From assembly GCF_034424315.1 (NCBI RefSeq), contig NZ_CP139972.1:7448501-7512500 (forward strand): DNA of 64,000 nucleotides, in the 5' to 3' direction. The notes beneath the pieces were generated by a model. It ran no database searches. It had not been told where the DNA came from and worked only from the letters and a program-made list of their open reading frames with translations. Position 1 is the stretch's first letter; every line of letters starts with the position of its first letter. Source of the DNA: Chitinophaga sancti. Lineage in GTDB: Bacteria > Bacteroidota > Bacteroidia > Chitinophagales > Chitinophagaceae. Both the position numbers and the translations under genes were made by a program. Shown here piece by piece: positions 8,493-16,330 of this stretch.

Positions 8493-10685
8493 TTATAATT
8501 GCAGCAAACCGTACTTATATAAGGTATTGATTGGTTTATTATCCCAGAATAATTCGAAGTCTTCAAGGCCGGCAGCAGTGTAATCGTCCATCACTTCTTT
8601 CAGGGTATAGGTCTTGCTGTTGCGAACAGATAACTGCTCCAGCATTCCTGCCAGCCATTGTCCCTTATCTGGTTCTACACTGATAGTGTGTTTATCTTTC
8701 TTACGCTGGAAGGTAAGGAGGGCTACTTCCCAGGTGGCACCTTTCTTGGATTTGGTCATGGTTTCTACAGTAGGTGTTCTTCCCAGCCAGACTACCTTAG
8801 CAGTAGGCTTTGCGGAAGCCAGTTCACTTTCCTGCAGTGCTTTCACAATATAATCAGGAGCTACTTTCGTCTTGGGTATTTTGAAGTCAAACCACTTTTG
8901 CAATGGATCATCCAGGCAAATGCCATGCATGAAGTTCAGCAGGGATTTTTTTAATCCATAGCTAAAGGTTTCATGTTCTGCCCCTGTTTCGTCCACGTGA
9001 ATGATATCGTTATTGGCGAATGAGCCGACTATGTCGCTTTCTTTTTTCACGCTGAATTTCCCGGGTTCCAGTCCTACCGGGCTATGAGCCGTCATGGTGA
9101 ACTGGTGCCAGAATGCAGATTGCAGGATTCCTGCCTGGAACATCTGGCGCACCATTTCCAGTGAATCAATGGTTTCCTGCGCAGTTTGTGTAGGGAAGCC
9201 ATACATAAGGTAAGCATGCACCATTATGCCGGCTTCAGTAAAATGCTTATTTACCTGCGCTACCTGTGCAACTGTAATCCCTTTCTGAATAAGTGCCAGC
9301 AAACGGTCAGAAGCTACTTCCAGGCCACCGGAAACCGCTATTAACCCACTCTCCTTTAACAGTTGACAAAGGTCGCGGGTAAAGCTTTTTTCAAAGCGGA
9401 TATTCGTCCACCAGCTTACGTTCAGTTTCCGCTTAATAATTTCCAGTGCCATGGCTCGCATCAATGCAGGGGGAGCTGCTTCGTCTACAAAGTGAAAACC
9501 ATTTTGTCCTGTCTGTGCGATGATCTCTTCCATCCGATCACAGAGCAGCGCTGCTGCAATAGGCTCATATACCCGGATATAATCGAGCGAGATATCGCAG
9601 AAGGTGCACTTGCCCCAATAGCAGCCATGCGCCATAGTGAGCTTATTCCAGCGGCCATCACTCCACATGCGGTGCATGGGATTGACTACTTCAATAGCGG
9701 AGATATATTTGTCTAAAAGTAAGTCGCTGTAATCCGGCGTTCCTACCTGTGATTGCTTGTAATCCTTACAACTGGCATTGTTGATATAAGTGACCTTATC
9801 ATCTACCAGGGTAAAGGTGCGTTTCAGTTCCGCACCAGGCGTGCCATTGATGTGGGAAATCAGTTGCTCAATGGGAGCTTCCCCATCATCCAGTGAAATA
9901 AAATCGTAGAACTCAAATACCCTTGGATCGGAAAGCGCGCGCAGTTCGGTATTAGCAAAACCACCACCCATGGCCACTTTTACCTGCGGATAATGTTGCT
10001 TTATCCACTGACCGCAACGGAGGCTGGTGTACAGGTTGCCGGGGAATGGAACGGAAATAGCCACCAGCTGGGGTTGTTCCCTTTCCATATGTTTACTGAG
10101 AATATCGATCAGGATATGATCGATGTAAGTGTATGCCTGCTGAAGAGCGGCGTAGAGCTCGTCGAAGCTATTAGCTGACCGGCCGAGTTTTTCAGCATAG
10201 CGGCTAAAGCCAAAATGCTCATCCACACATTCCATAATAAGGTCAGAAAGGTCTTCCAGGTACAGGGTCGCCAGGTGTTTGGCCTTGTCCTGGTTACCCA
10301 TGGAGCCAAATGCCCAGTCGAGGTCTTCGAGCTGTGAAAAACGACTGGCTTCGGGGAGGAAATCCCTTTTACACACACGATGGGCGATGGTAGGATTCTT
10401 CCCTTGCAGAAAGGCGACCACATCATCTATTGTCATGATATAATCATCCTGCAGGGCAATGATGCGACTGATATTTTCTGAATGAGGTATTTGCAGCTGA
10501 TTGATATGGGCAAAAAGCTTTCCCAAACCTTCTTTGGAAAATAAGGCCAGGGTTACTTCTATGCCAAGGTCAGCTTGAAAGGAGGAAATCCCCTTTGTAT
10601 TCAGGAATCCTTTCAGATAAGCTGTGGCCGGATAAGGCGTATTCAGCTGTGTGAAAGGTGGTGTAATCAGAAAAACAGCACTCAT
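8493..10685 (-). CDS. B12-binding-type radical SAM protein
   Basis: A 730-residue cytoplasmic protein. Residues about 185-290 resemble a cobalamin-binding Rossmann domain (LVAISVPFPGNLYTSLRCG, then VAMGGGFANTELRAL). The radical SAM core follows, with the cluster motif HGCYWGKCTFCD near residue 355. This is CX4CX2C, one residue longer than the usual CX3CX2C, a variant known in some proteins of this class. Downstream strand motifs are VSGGLEVASDRLL and YLMYGFPTQTAQETI. The reaction is unknown; relatives carry out methyl transfers or ring rearrangements. No maturation partner lies nearby. A TAATTTCG box (minus strand, 10693-10700) ends 7 bases before the ATG, so the transcript may be almost leaderless. 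Confidence 0.82.
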   Translation of the reverse strand: MSAVFLITPPFTQLNTPYPATAYLKGFLNTKGISSFQADLGIEVTLALFSKEGLGKLFAHINQLQIPHSENISRIIALQDDYIMTIDDVVAFLQGKNPTIAHRVCKRDFLPEASRFSQLEDLDWAFGSMGNQDKAKHLATLYLEDLSDLIMECVDEHFGFSRYAEKLGRSANSFDELYAALQQAYTYIDHILIDILSKHMEREQPQLVAISVPFPGNLYTSLRCGQWIKQHYPQVKVAMGGGFANTELRALSDPRVFEFYDFISLDDGEAPIEQLISHINGTPGAELKRTFTLVDDKVTYINNASCKDYKQSQVGTPDYSDLLLDKYISAIEVVNPMHRMWSDGRWNKLTMAHGCYWGKCTFCDISLDYIRVYEPIAAALLCDRMEEIIAQTGQNGFHFVDEAAPPALMRAMALEIIKRKLNVSWWTNIRFEKSFTRDLCQLLKESGLIAVSGGLEVASDRLLALIQKGITVAQVAQVNKHFTEAGIMVHAYLMYGFPTQTAQETIDSLEMVRQMFQAGILQSAFWHQFTMTAHSPVGLEPGKFSVKKESDIVGSFANNDIIHVDETGAEHETFSYGLKKSLLNFMHGICLDDPLQKWFDFKIPKTKVAPDYIVKALQESELASAKPTAKVVWLGRTPTVETMTKSKKGATWEVALLTFQRKKDKHTISVEPDKGQWLAGMLEQLSVRNSKTYTLKEVMDDYTAAGLEDFELFWDNKPINTLYKYGLLQL

Positions 10686-10754
10686 TTGAGTGCGAAATTA
10701 GGGAAACCGGGGGAAAAAACGCTGCTACCGGCAGATAGCAGCGTCTGAAGGGCA

Positions 10755-11669
10755 TTATTGCAATGCCCTGAATACTTTATTTGTGTAGGATGAATCTACG
10801 TTTCCGGCAAACACCATGATGCCTGCTTTCACCCCTGAGGAAGGCAACCATTGCGCAGCTGCTACCGCATTGCTCAATGAATTATAAGATTTAGTTACCC
10901 CGATCATGGTTTTAGCACTTCCAATCACATTGGCCCAGAGATTGAACCGGGAAGTGTTATTCTGGAAGTAACCCATGTCCTCTACGAAGTTCATGTACTT
11001 AGCCACGGACGTGTCCTGACCAATTGCATAACCCGCGGTTGGCGTACTGTAAATTGCAGCCGTGTATACGGTGGTGGTAGGACTGGAAGATAATGGCCCA
11101 AAGTATTTACCAAATTCCTTCACCAGGTTTTTGAAATTGGTATTGGCAGCTGTACTACCCATATGCTCCACATCGAGCGCAATGCCATCCAGGTGTAAGG
11201 AATCAACAACCATTCGTTTTACAAAAGCGGCAAACTGTGTGTAGGTAAGACCTGTACCATTGTAAGTAGTGAACGGCGTGGTCGTATTCCATGAATTGGC
11301 GTCATCAATGTTGTACAATACCTTTACACCCCTCGCTTGCAGTACATGTACATGATCCATGATCGATTTGTAAGAATGATAATTAGGGTTCACCGTGAGA
11401 ATATAACTACTGCTGCTGCCATAATGAGTGGAGTCAGCAATCTCATAGGGCGTACCTTCAAAAAGCACGACTACATTCGCCTCGTTTGCGAAGTTCGTCA
11501 ATGGCAGCAGGTTAGGCGTAGCATCGTACGCATAATAGGCTACTTTGAAATGTGTGGGCAATGCAGCTGGTGTGACAGCTTCGGTGTCTGGCGTCAATAC
11601 CGGTTGTGTGTCTTTTTTACAGGCAACCATGACTACCGACAATGCTACTGCATACAGTAATTGTTTCAT
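10755..11669 (-). CDS. GH18-like lipoprotein (endo-beta-N-acetylglucosaminidase-like)
   Basis: A 304-residue secreted protein with a lipobox-type signal (VVMVACKKD; lipid on Cys 17). The body reads as a TIM barrel with the GH18 active-site strand LDGIALDVEH. The catalytic Glu (168) and the Asp two before it (166) of the family DxxDxDxE motif are present; the middle Asp is Ala 164. The overall pattern (HFKVAYYAYDATPNLLPL, VKVLYNIDD, GIMVFAGN) recalls Bacteroidota endoglycosidases acting on N-glycans or chitin oligomers. It is a single gene between the radical SAM gene and the nuclease. An active hydrolase is probable but the substrate is unknown. Confidence 0.7.
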   Translation of the reverse strand: MKQLLYAVALSVVMVACKKDTQPVLTPDTEAVTPAALPTHFKVAYYAYDATPNLLPLTNFANEANVVVLFEGTPYEIADSTHYGSSSSYILTVNPNYHSYKSIMDHVHVLQARGVKVLYNIDDANSWNTTTPFTTYNGTGLTYTQFAAFVKRMVVDSLHLDGIALDVEHMGSTAANTNFKNLVKEFGKYFGPLSSSPTTTVYTAAIYSTPTAGYAIGQDTSVAKYMNFVEDMGYFQNNTSRFNLWANVIGSAKTMIGVTKSYNSLSNAVAAAQWLPSSGVKAGIMVFAGNVDSSYTNKVFRALQ

Positions 11670-11765
11670 AAAAGATGGGATTTGGGTTTTAACGTGGTGT
11701 GTTGGAGCAAGGTAGGGGATTCTCTGTAAAAAAAGAACCTGCAGAACTAAAAAAGAAAAAAAAAT

Positions 11766-11847
11766 AAAGAGCTTGTATCAAAAGTTATTTTAGCAAAACC
11801 GCTTCCAAATAGGAGCCACTAAAATTTTCTTATGACACAAGCTCTTT
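11766..11847. terminator. long hairpin element, probable terminator of the nuclease gene
   Basis: Terminal inverted repeats AAAGAGCTTGTATCA (11766-11780) and TGACACAAGCTCTTT (11833-11847) match at 14 of 15 positions and enclose about 50 bases. It lies 12 bases beyond the stop of the leftward nuclease gene, with a T run on the outgoing side. Size and arm layout are like the elements at 39490 and 54614, suggesting a dispersed family used as terminators. Confidence 0.65.
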
Positions 11848-11859
11848 TTCAATAAGTTT

Positions 11860-13221
11860 TTACTGGTTATCAACCTGTGCTTCAATAGATGCTTGTATAG
11901 TGGTAGATACAGCAGAAAGCAGATCGTAACCGGTAGCTGTCTCAATGGCGTCTACGCTGGTACGATAGCTCTTCCAGTCGCTCCCAATAGAGTTATTATT
12001 GGGTGTATTGATGGCAATCACCCTGGTAGAAGTAGTGATACGACTCAGGTCACCGTTGCCATTGGAAAGTACAACCACTACCTTCCAGACATTACTGGGC
12101 ACCGTTACATTACCACCATCGATCGTCGTCGCAGATCCGCTACTCCCGGTGCCGCCTGTACCATAACTTCCCATGATAATGTAACATTCATTACCTGCAC
12201 TTACAAGTGTTCTGATGTAAGACTCAAAACCCTCCCAGGTTACCTGGTTATTATTCGGTGCCTGTGGAATCATGTTGGTCATTAGGAAGGTAGAAGAGTT
12301 AGCCGCAGTAGAAGAGGTCCTGTCGCCTGAAGGGCAGTTATGACCACGGTCAAAACCACTGCCTGAATAACTGGTAGCACCTACCTGGTACCAGCCTGAA
12401 GGTAAGGCTGTATTAGCACGAAAATCATTCTGACGGGAAGTGCTGCCAATATCACTACTGTTCAGGTGCCAGCTAACCCAGTTTGGTGTGCCCCTTACAC
12501 TGTTGTAAGATTCGATGTAGTAGGTAGCATCGTAGAGATAATTGGTGGTGTACACGGAACTGGCTACGGCACCACTGGGATTACCTAACAGGAGATGACT
12601 GTTATCGCCTGTTGTACCGCCACCGCCACCACCGCTGGAAGAACCGGTTGTAACCACAACATCATCAATGTTGATCCTGTTAGTGCCACCAGATACTTTG
12701 CGGATAGAAAGACGGTAACTACCCGTTACGCTTACCGTGAACGTAGCGGTAGTCAGGGTAGTAGATGAACTGGTCACCGTACTGCCTACCTGTGAATAAG
12801 AACTACCACCGTCGGTAGAGATCCAGAGTTGCCAGGTGCTGCTGCCATCAGTGCCAAATACAGCGTGGGCAATTGTGATTGTAGTTGCTCCGCCGGTAGC
12901 GTCAAAGTTCATGTTGAGGATACCGGTGTTGCGGATACGAACGGACTGAGAACCGTTCTTTGCATCAGTAGATAGTGTGCCAATGAGGGCATCGTTGAGG
13001 CTCCAGCTACCACTGCTGAGCGTAACGTTGCCTGTTGCATAGGCGGTTTTAGTGCCTGACTCGAAAGATTCGCTTAAGGTGGTGGTAGTAGCTGCAATAG
13101 TTGCGGCCACAGTTTTGTCCTTGCTAGCGATGGGAGTGGGAGCTTGGTCTTTCTGACAGGATGCGACGATAAGTGCTGCTGCTGTAATATATAGCAGGCG
13201 AGACGACAGATAGGCTTTCAT
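11860..13221 (-). CDS. secreted DNA/RNA non-specific endonuclease (NUC1 family) lipoprotein
   Basis: A 453-residue lipoprotein. The signal region ends LIVASCQKD with the lipid Cys at 22. Residues about 45-195 form a beta-sandwich module (LSESFESGTKTAYATGNVTL, ending RINIDDVVVTTG), then a Ser/Gly-rich linker. Residues about 205-450 are the beta-beta-alpha metal nuclease: DRGHNCPSGDR contains the catalytic His 294, and MTNMIPQAPNNNQVTWEGFE carries the magnesium-binding Asn region. Such enzymes degrade extracellular DNA and RNA for phosphate and nucleobases. The pyrimidine degradation locus 28 kb away could use the released uracil and thymine, but no direct link is visible. Confidence 0.88.
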   Translation of the reverse strand: MKAYLSSRLLYITAAALIVASCQKDQAPTPIASKDKTVAATIAATTTTLSESFESGTKTAYATGNVTLSSGSWSLNDALIGTLSTDAKNGSQSVRIRNTGILNMNFDATGGATTITIAHAVFGTDGSSTWQLWISTDGGSSYSQVGSTVTSSSTTLTTATFTVSVTGSYRLSIRKVSGGTNRINIDDVVVTTGSSSGGGGGGTTGDNSHLLLGNPSGAVASSVYTTNYLYDATYYIESYNSVRGTPNWVSWHLNSSDIGSTSRQNDFRANTALPSGWYQVGATSYSGSGFDRGHNCPSGDRTSSTAANSSTFLMTNMIPQAPNNNQVTWEGFESYIRTLVSAGNECYIIMGSYGTGGTGSSGSATTIDGGNVTVPSNVWKVVVVLSNGNGDLSRITTSTRVIAINTPNNNSIGSDWKSYRTSVDAIETATGYDLLSAVSTTIQASIEAQVDNQ

Positions 13222-13520
13222 TACCTTGGGTTTTTATGAGGGTTTATCAAACTGGAAATTTACGGTATTTAGTGTGCCGGAAGTATGGGAAGAGAGGTTA
13301 TTATTTTGTTACTAAATTAAACTACTGAAAAGAGGGGGTATGTGCCAATTGTTTTGTAAGTTCAGTACCAATCGCCTGAAACCAGCATCATAATCTTTGT
13401 ATTTTTATAACTTAACAACAGCAGCAGGTATTGTAAGAAACGAAAGTTCAGGGTGGATTTTAACAGCTTCGCGGTGAAAAACAAAAACAGACCTTTTACC
13501 TTCACGTACCTTCGATACAT
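13222..13520. other. intergenic region between divergent nuclease and serine hydrolase genes
   Basis: About 300 bases of AT-rich DNA between divergent genes, so it should hold both promoters. A TACCTTCG sequence shortly before the ATG at 13521 is a fair -7 box for the rightward gene. No clear box was found for the nuclease, and no small gene or hairpin was recognised. Confidence 0.4.
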
Positions 13521-14555
13521 ATGAGCAAGATCCTAATCACATTATTGTGTCTATACAGCACTATTGCCTGTGGACAGAAATACGATTTCTCCGCTGTCGA
13601 TAAATTCATCGAAGACCATGCTACCGTTTATGATGATGGGGTAGCAGTACTGGTGACCCAAAATGGTAAAGTGATTTACAAGAAAGAACTGGACCTGAAG
13701 GTAGATGATAAAAGGCTCATCGCTTCCTGTTCCAAATGGCTGTCAGGTGCCGTGATCATGTCATTGGTAGATGAAGGGAAATTATCATTGACCGATACTG
13801 TCGGGAAATTCCTGCCCATTTTTACCCAATATCATAAAGGCAATATCACCATTCGCCAGCTCTTCTCCCATACGTCCGGTTTCCCGGGCAATAGCCCCCG
13901 GCATTATGAATCCAGCGGATTTATGACACTGGAATCAGCAGTCGATTCCATCGCAGTATTTACAGGCCTAATCAATCCTCCCGGTACGAAATTTAATTAC
14001 GGTGGCGTAAGCATGCAGGTAGCAGGTAGAATTGCAGAAATAGTTTCCGGCAAATCCTGGCAGGCATTATTCAATGAAAAAATCGGGAAGCCTTGTGATA
14101 TGAATGCGAACTATGTAATTATGAGCTTTCGTAATCCAATGATCGCTGGTGGCGTCAGAACATCTGCCACTGATTACGTCCACTTCCTGGAAATGATTGT
14201 AAACAAAGGTGTGTATAAAGGTCAAAGAGTACTAAGTGAAGCGGCTATCGCTACCATGCTGCAGGACCAGACAAATGGTGCGGTAATAGAAAATACACCC
14301 TATCCCAGGAATCCTTTTTCTCCCCAGCCTGAAAAACCCGTTCGCTATGGTATCGGTAACTGGATTGATGTCGTTAATCCTGATGGAACAATCCTGGAAA
14401 CAAGCAGCCCTGGTGCATTTGGTACACATCCCTGGCAGGATGAAGTGCATCATGTAGCAGGTATTATCTTTACCAGGACAGAACTAAAAAAGAGTGCCCT
14501 TGTAAGTTTACAGATCCGCAAAATGATCAGGGATATCCTGAATAGTAAGCCTTAA
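13521..14555 (+). CDS. beta-lactamase-family serine hydrolase, secreted
   Basis: A 344-residue protein with a signal peptide (MSKILITLLCLYSTIACGQ). The penicillin-binding-protein/class C beta-lactamase fold is shown by the SxxK motif S69-C-S-K72, the NYGGVS segment at the position of the usual YxN, and LFSHTSGFPG, common in this group. These enzymes act as esterases, D-amino acid peptidases or carboxypeptidases in the periplasm; the sequence does not say which. The Asn of the YxN motif is replaced, which argues against beta-lactamase activity. It lies 38 bases before the TPR regulator on the same strand and may be cotranscribed with it. Confidence 0.85.
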   Translation: MSKILITLLCLYSTIACGQKYDFSAVDKFIEDHATVYDDGVAVLVTQNGKVIYKKELDLKVDDKRLIASCSKWLSGAVIMSLVDEGKLSLTDTVGKFLPIFTQYHKGNITIRQLFSHTSGFPGNSPRHYESSGFMTLESAVDSIAVFTGLINPPGTKFNYGGVSMQVAGRIAEIVSGKSWQALFNEKIGKPCDMNANYVIMSFRNPMIAGGVRTSATDYVHFLEMIVNKGVYKGQRVLSEAAIATMLQDQTNGAVIENTPYPRNPFSPQPEKPVRYGIGNWIDVVNPDGTILETSSPGAFGTHPWQDEVHHVAGIIFTRTELKKSALVSLQIRKMIRDILNSKP

Positions 14556-14593
14556 CAATTTCTTAATATTAAAGGCGTTTCTTTGCCATCAGT

Positions 14594-16153
14594 ATGCGTA
14601 TTTTCTTATTGTGCTTATTAATGGCAGTGAATAGTGCATTTGCACAGGAGGTAGATCAATCAGAACAGGCTACGCCCGAATTTCCCGACTCCGCCTTTTT
14701 GAAATTGAAGGAGGTCTATAGTAAATCTATTGAAGAAAAAGATCACGTTACCACAGGCGTATCACTTCAAAAGATGGGTAATATCTGTTATTACCTGGGC
14801 AACTATCCACAGGCATTAGAATATCATCTCAAGGCTGACAAGATCTTTCGTGAGCAAAAGCGGAAAGACCTGCTTGCCGGCAACCTGAATGATATGGGTA
14901 TCTTATATTATTATAACAGGCAGATTTCCATTGCCCGTAAACAATATGATGAAGCCTTATTGATCTATAAGCAACTTGGAGATGGCGAAGGTCTCGCTAT
15001 GACCTATGGTAAAATAGGGCACTTATATGAAAAAAGCACTAAGTATGACAGCGCTTTTACCTACCAGCGTAAGGCCTTGTCGCAATACAGTAGTCTTGCC
15101 AGGAAAAAGGGGATGGCTAAGATCTACGAAAACATCGGCAGCATTTACGAAGACCTCGCAAATTTTGATTCCGCATATTATTATTATAGTCATGCCTATG
15201 ACCTCTATGAGCAGGAACACGAACGTGTGGCCAGCATAGAAGTCTTAAATAACCTGGGCGACATTTTTCGCAAGACAGGCCGATACAGTGAAGCCCTTTT
15301 GCGTACCCGCCAGGCATTGCTGCTGGCAGAAAAGATCAATGACCTTTATGAAAAGGGGGCCGCTTACCGGGATCTAGGCAAGACCTACGCCCTTATGCAG
15401 CAAAAAGACAGCGCTTATCTCTATTCAGAACTCTCCCGCAAAGCAACCATTGATATCTACTCTTTGGAGAATAACCGCCAGACCGCTTTCCTCAGCGTGC
15501 TGTTTGATATTAATAAAAAAGATGCTGAGATCACCGGCCTGGAACATACCAGGAATATCCACATCATTGTCACCATTGCAACTATCGTCGTCCTTATATT
15601 ATTACTGATCTTAGGCCGTGTGGTATTAAGCCGCCAGCGTCTTATGCATGCTACCCAACAGGAACTGATGCAGACAGCACTGGAAAATAAAGGACTACAG
15701 GAAGATAAATTAAGACAGGAACTGGAGATAAAAGGAAAAGAACTGGCCTCCAATACCCTCCATATGATCCAGAAAAACCAGTTGCTGGAAGAACTGAAAG
15801 GTAAACTGGAAGTAATGGCCAAAGATGATAAGCGCGACCAGAAGAAACAGATCCAGCAGGTGCTACAACAGATCAATGTAAGTTTTAATCATGATGAGTA
15901 TTGGAATGAATTCCGGGATGTATTTGAACAGATTCACCAGGATTTCTTTGTCAATCTTCGGAAGAAGAAGGAAGATCTGAGTCATAATGATGTGCGATTG
16001 GCCGCGCTCATAAAGCTCAATATGAACTCAAAAGATATGGCCACTTTGCTGGCAATTTCCCAGGATAGTTTGAGAGTAAGTCGTTATAGATTGCGCAAAA
16101 AATTGGGTTTGGATGAAGGAGAAAGCCTGTCGGCTTTCATTCATTCGTTATGA
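14594..16153 (+). CDS. TPR membrane regulator with C-terminal helix-turn-helix
   Basis: A 519-residue protein with a signal peptide (ending NSAFAQ). About six periplasmic TPR units fill residues 35-290 (for example GNYPQALEYHLKADKIFREQ). One transmembrane helix follows (IVTIATIVVLILLLILG, near 330), then a charged coiled coil and a LuxR-like DNA-binding end (LAALIKLNMNSKDMATLLAI, then SLRVSRYRLRKKLGL). This architecture is common in Bacteroidota as one-component membrane regulators. It stands directly before the TonB receptor, beta-helix lipoprotein and phosphatase genes and is their most likely regulator; this rests on position only. Confidence 0.82.
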   Translation: MRIFLLCLLMAVNSAFAQEVDQSEQATPEFPDSAFLKLKEVYSKSIEEKDHVTTGVSLQKMGNICYYLGNYPQALEYHLKADKIFREQKRKDLLAGNLNDMGILYYYNRQISIARKQYDEALLIYKQLGDGEGLAMTYGKIGHLYEKSTKYDSAFTYQRKALSQYSSLARKKGMAKIYENIGSIYEDLANFDSAYYYYSHAYDLYEQEHERVASIEVLNNLGDIFRKTGRYSEALLRTRQALLLAEKINDLYEKGAAYRDLGKTYALMQQKDSAYLYSELSRKATIDIYSLENNRQTAFLSVLFDINKKDAEITGLEHTRNIHIIVTIATIVVLILLLILGRVVLSRQRLMHATQQELMQTALENKGLQEDKLRQELEIKGKELASNTLHMIQKNQLLEELKGKLEVMAKDDKRDQKKQIQQVLQQINVSFNHDEYWNEFRDVFEQIHQDFFVNLRKKKEDLSHNDVRLAALIKLNMNSKDMATLLAISQDSLRVSRYRLRKKLGLDEGESLSAFIHSL

Positions 16154-16229
16154 TTGTGTTACGGTAACAATTTGTTAATGCACAACATAGTATTTGATTT
16201 TCAACCACTTACCGCCACTTGTTGCCGTC

Positions 16230-16263
16230 TTGTATACGCTCCCGTTTACGCTGTTACATTTTG
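16230..16263 (+). promoter_or_regulatory. predicted promoter of the TonB receptor/phosphatase operon
   Basis: A TTG (16230-16232) and a TACATTTTG box (16255-16263) with a 22-base spacer fit the Bacteroidota pattern TTG-N17-23-TAnnTTTG with one extra base in the -7 box. It would give a leader of roughly 60 bases to the ATG at 16331, which supports that start. Confidence 0.5.
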
Positions 16264-16330
16264 TTCACGCTGCTTTTTCGGTTTCAAACACACCTTTTTT
16301 CAACTTGCAGCAGCTTTTAAAACTGCTACA

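Noticed and set aside
16154..16330. N-terminal extension of the TonB receptor
   Set aside because: The in-frame bases give a Cys-rich, unlikely N-terminus and include a probable promoter; ATG 16331 gives a proper signal peptide.
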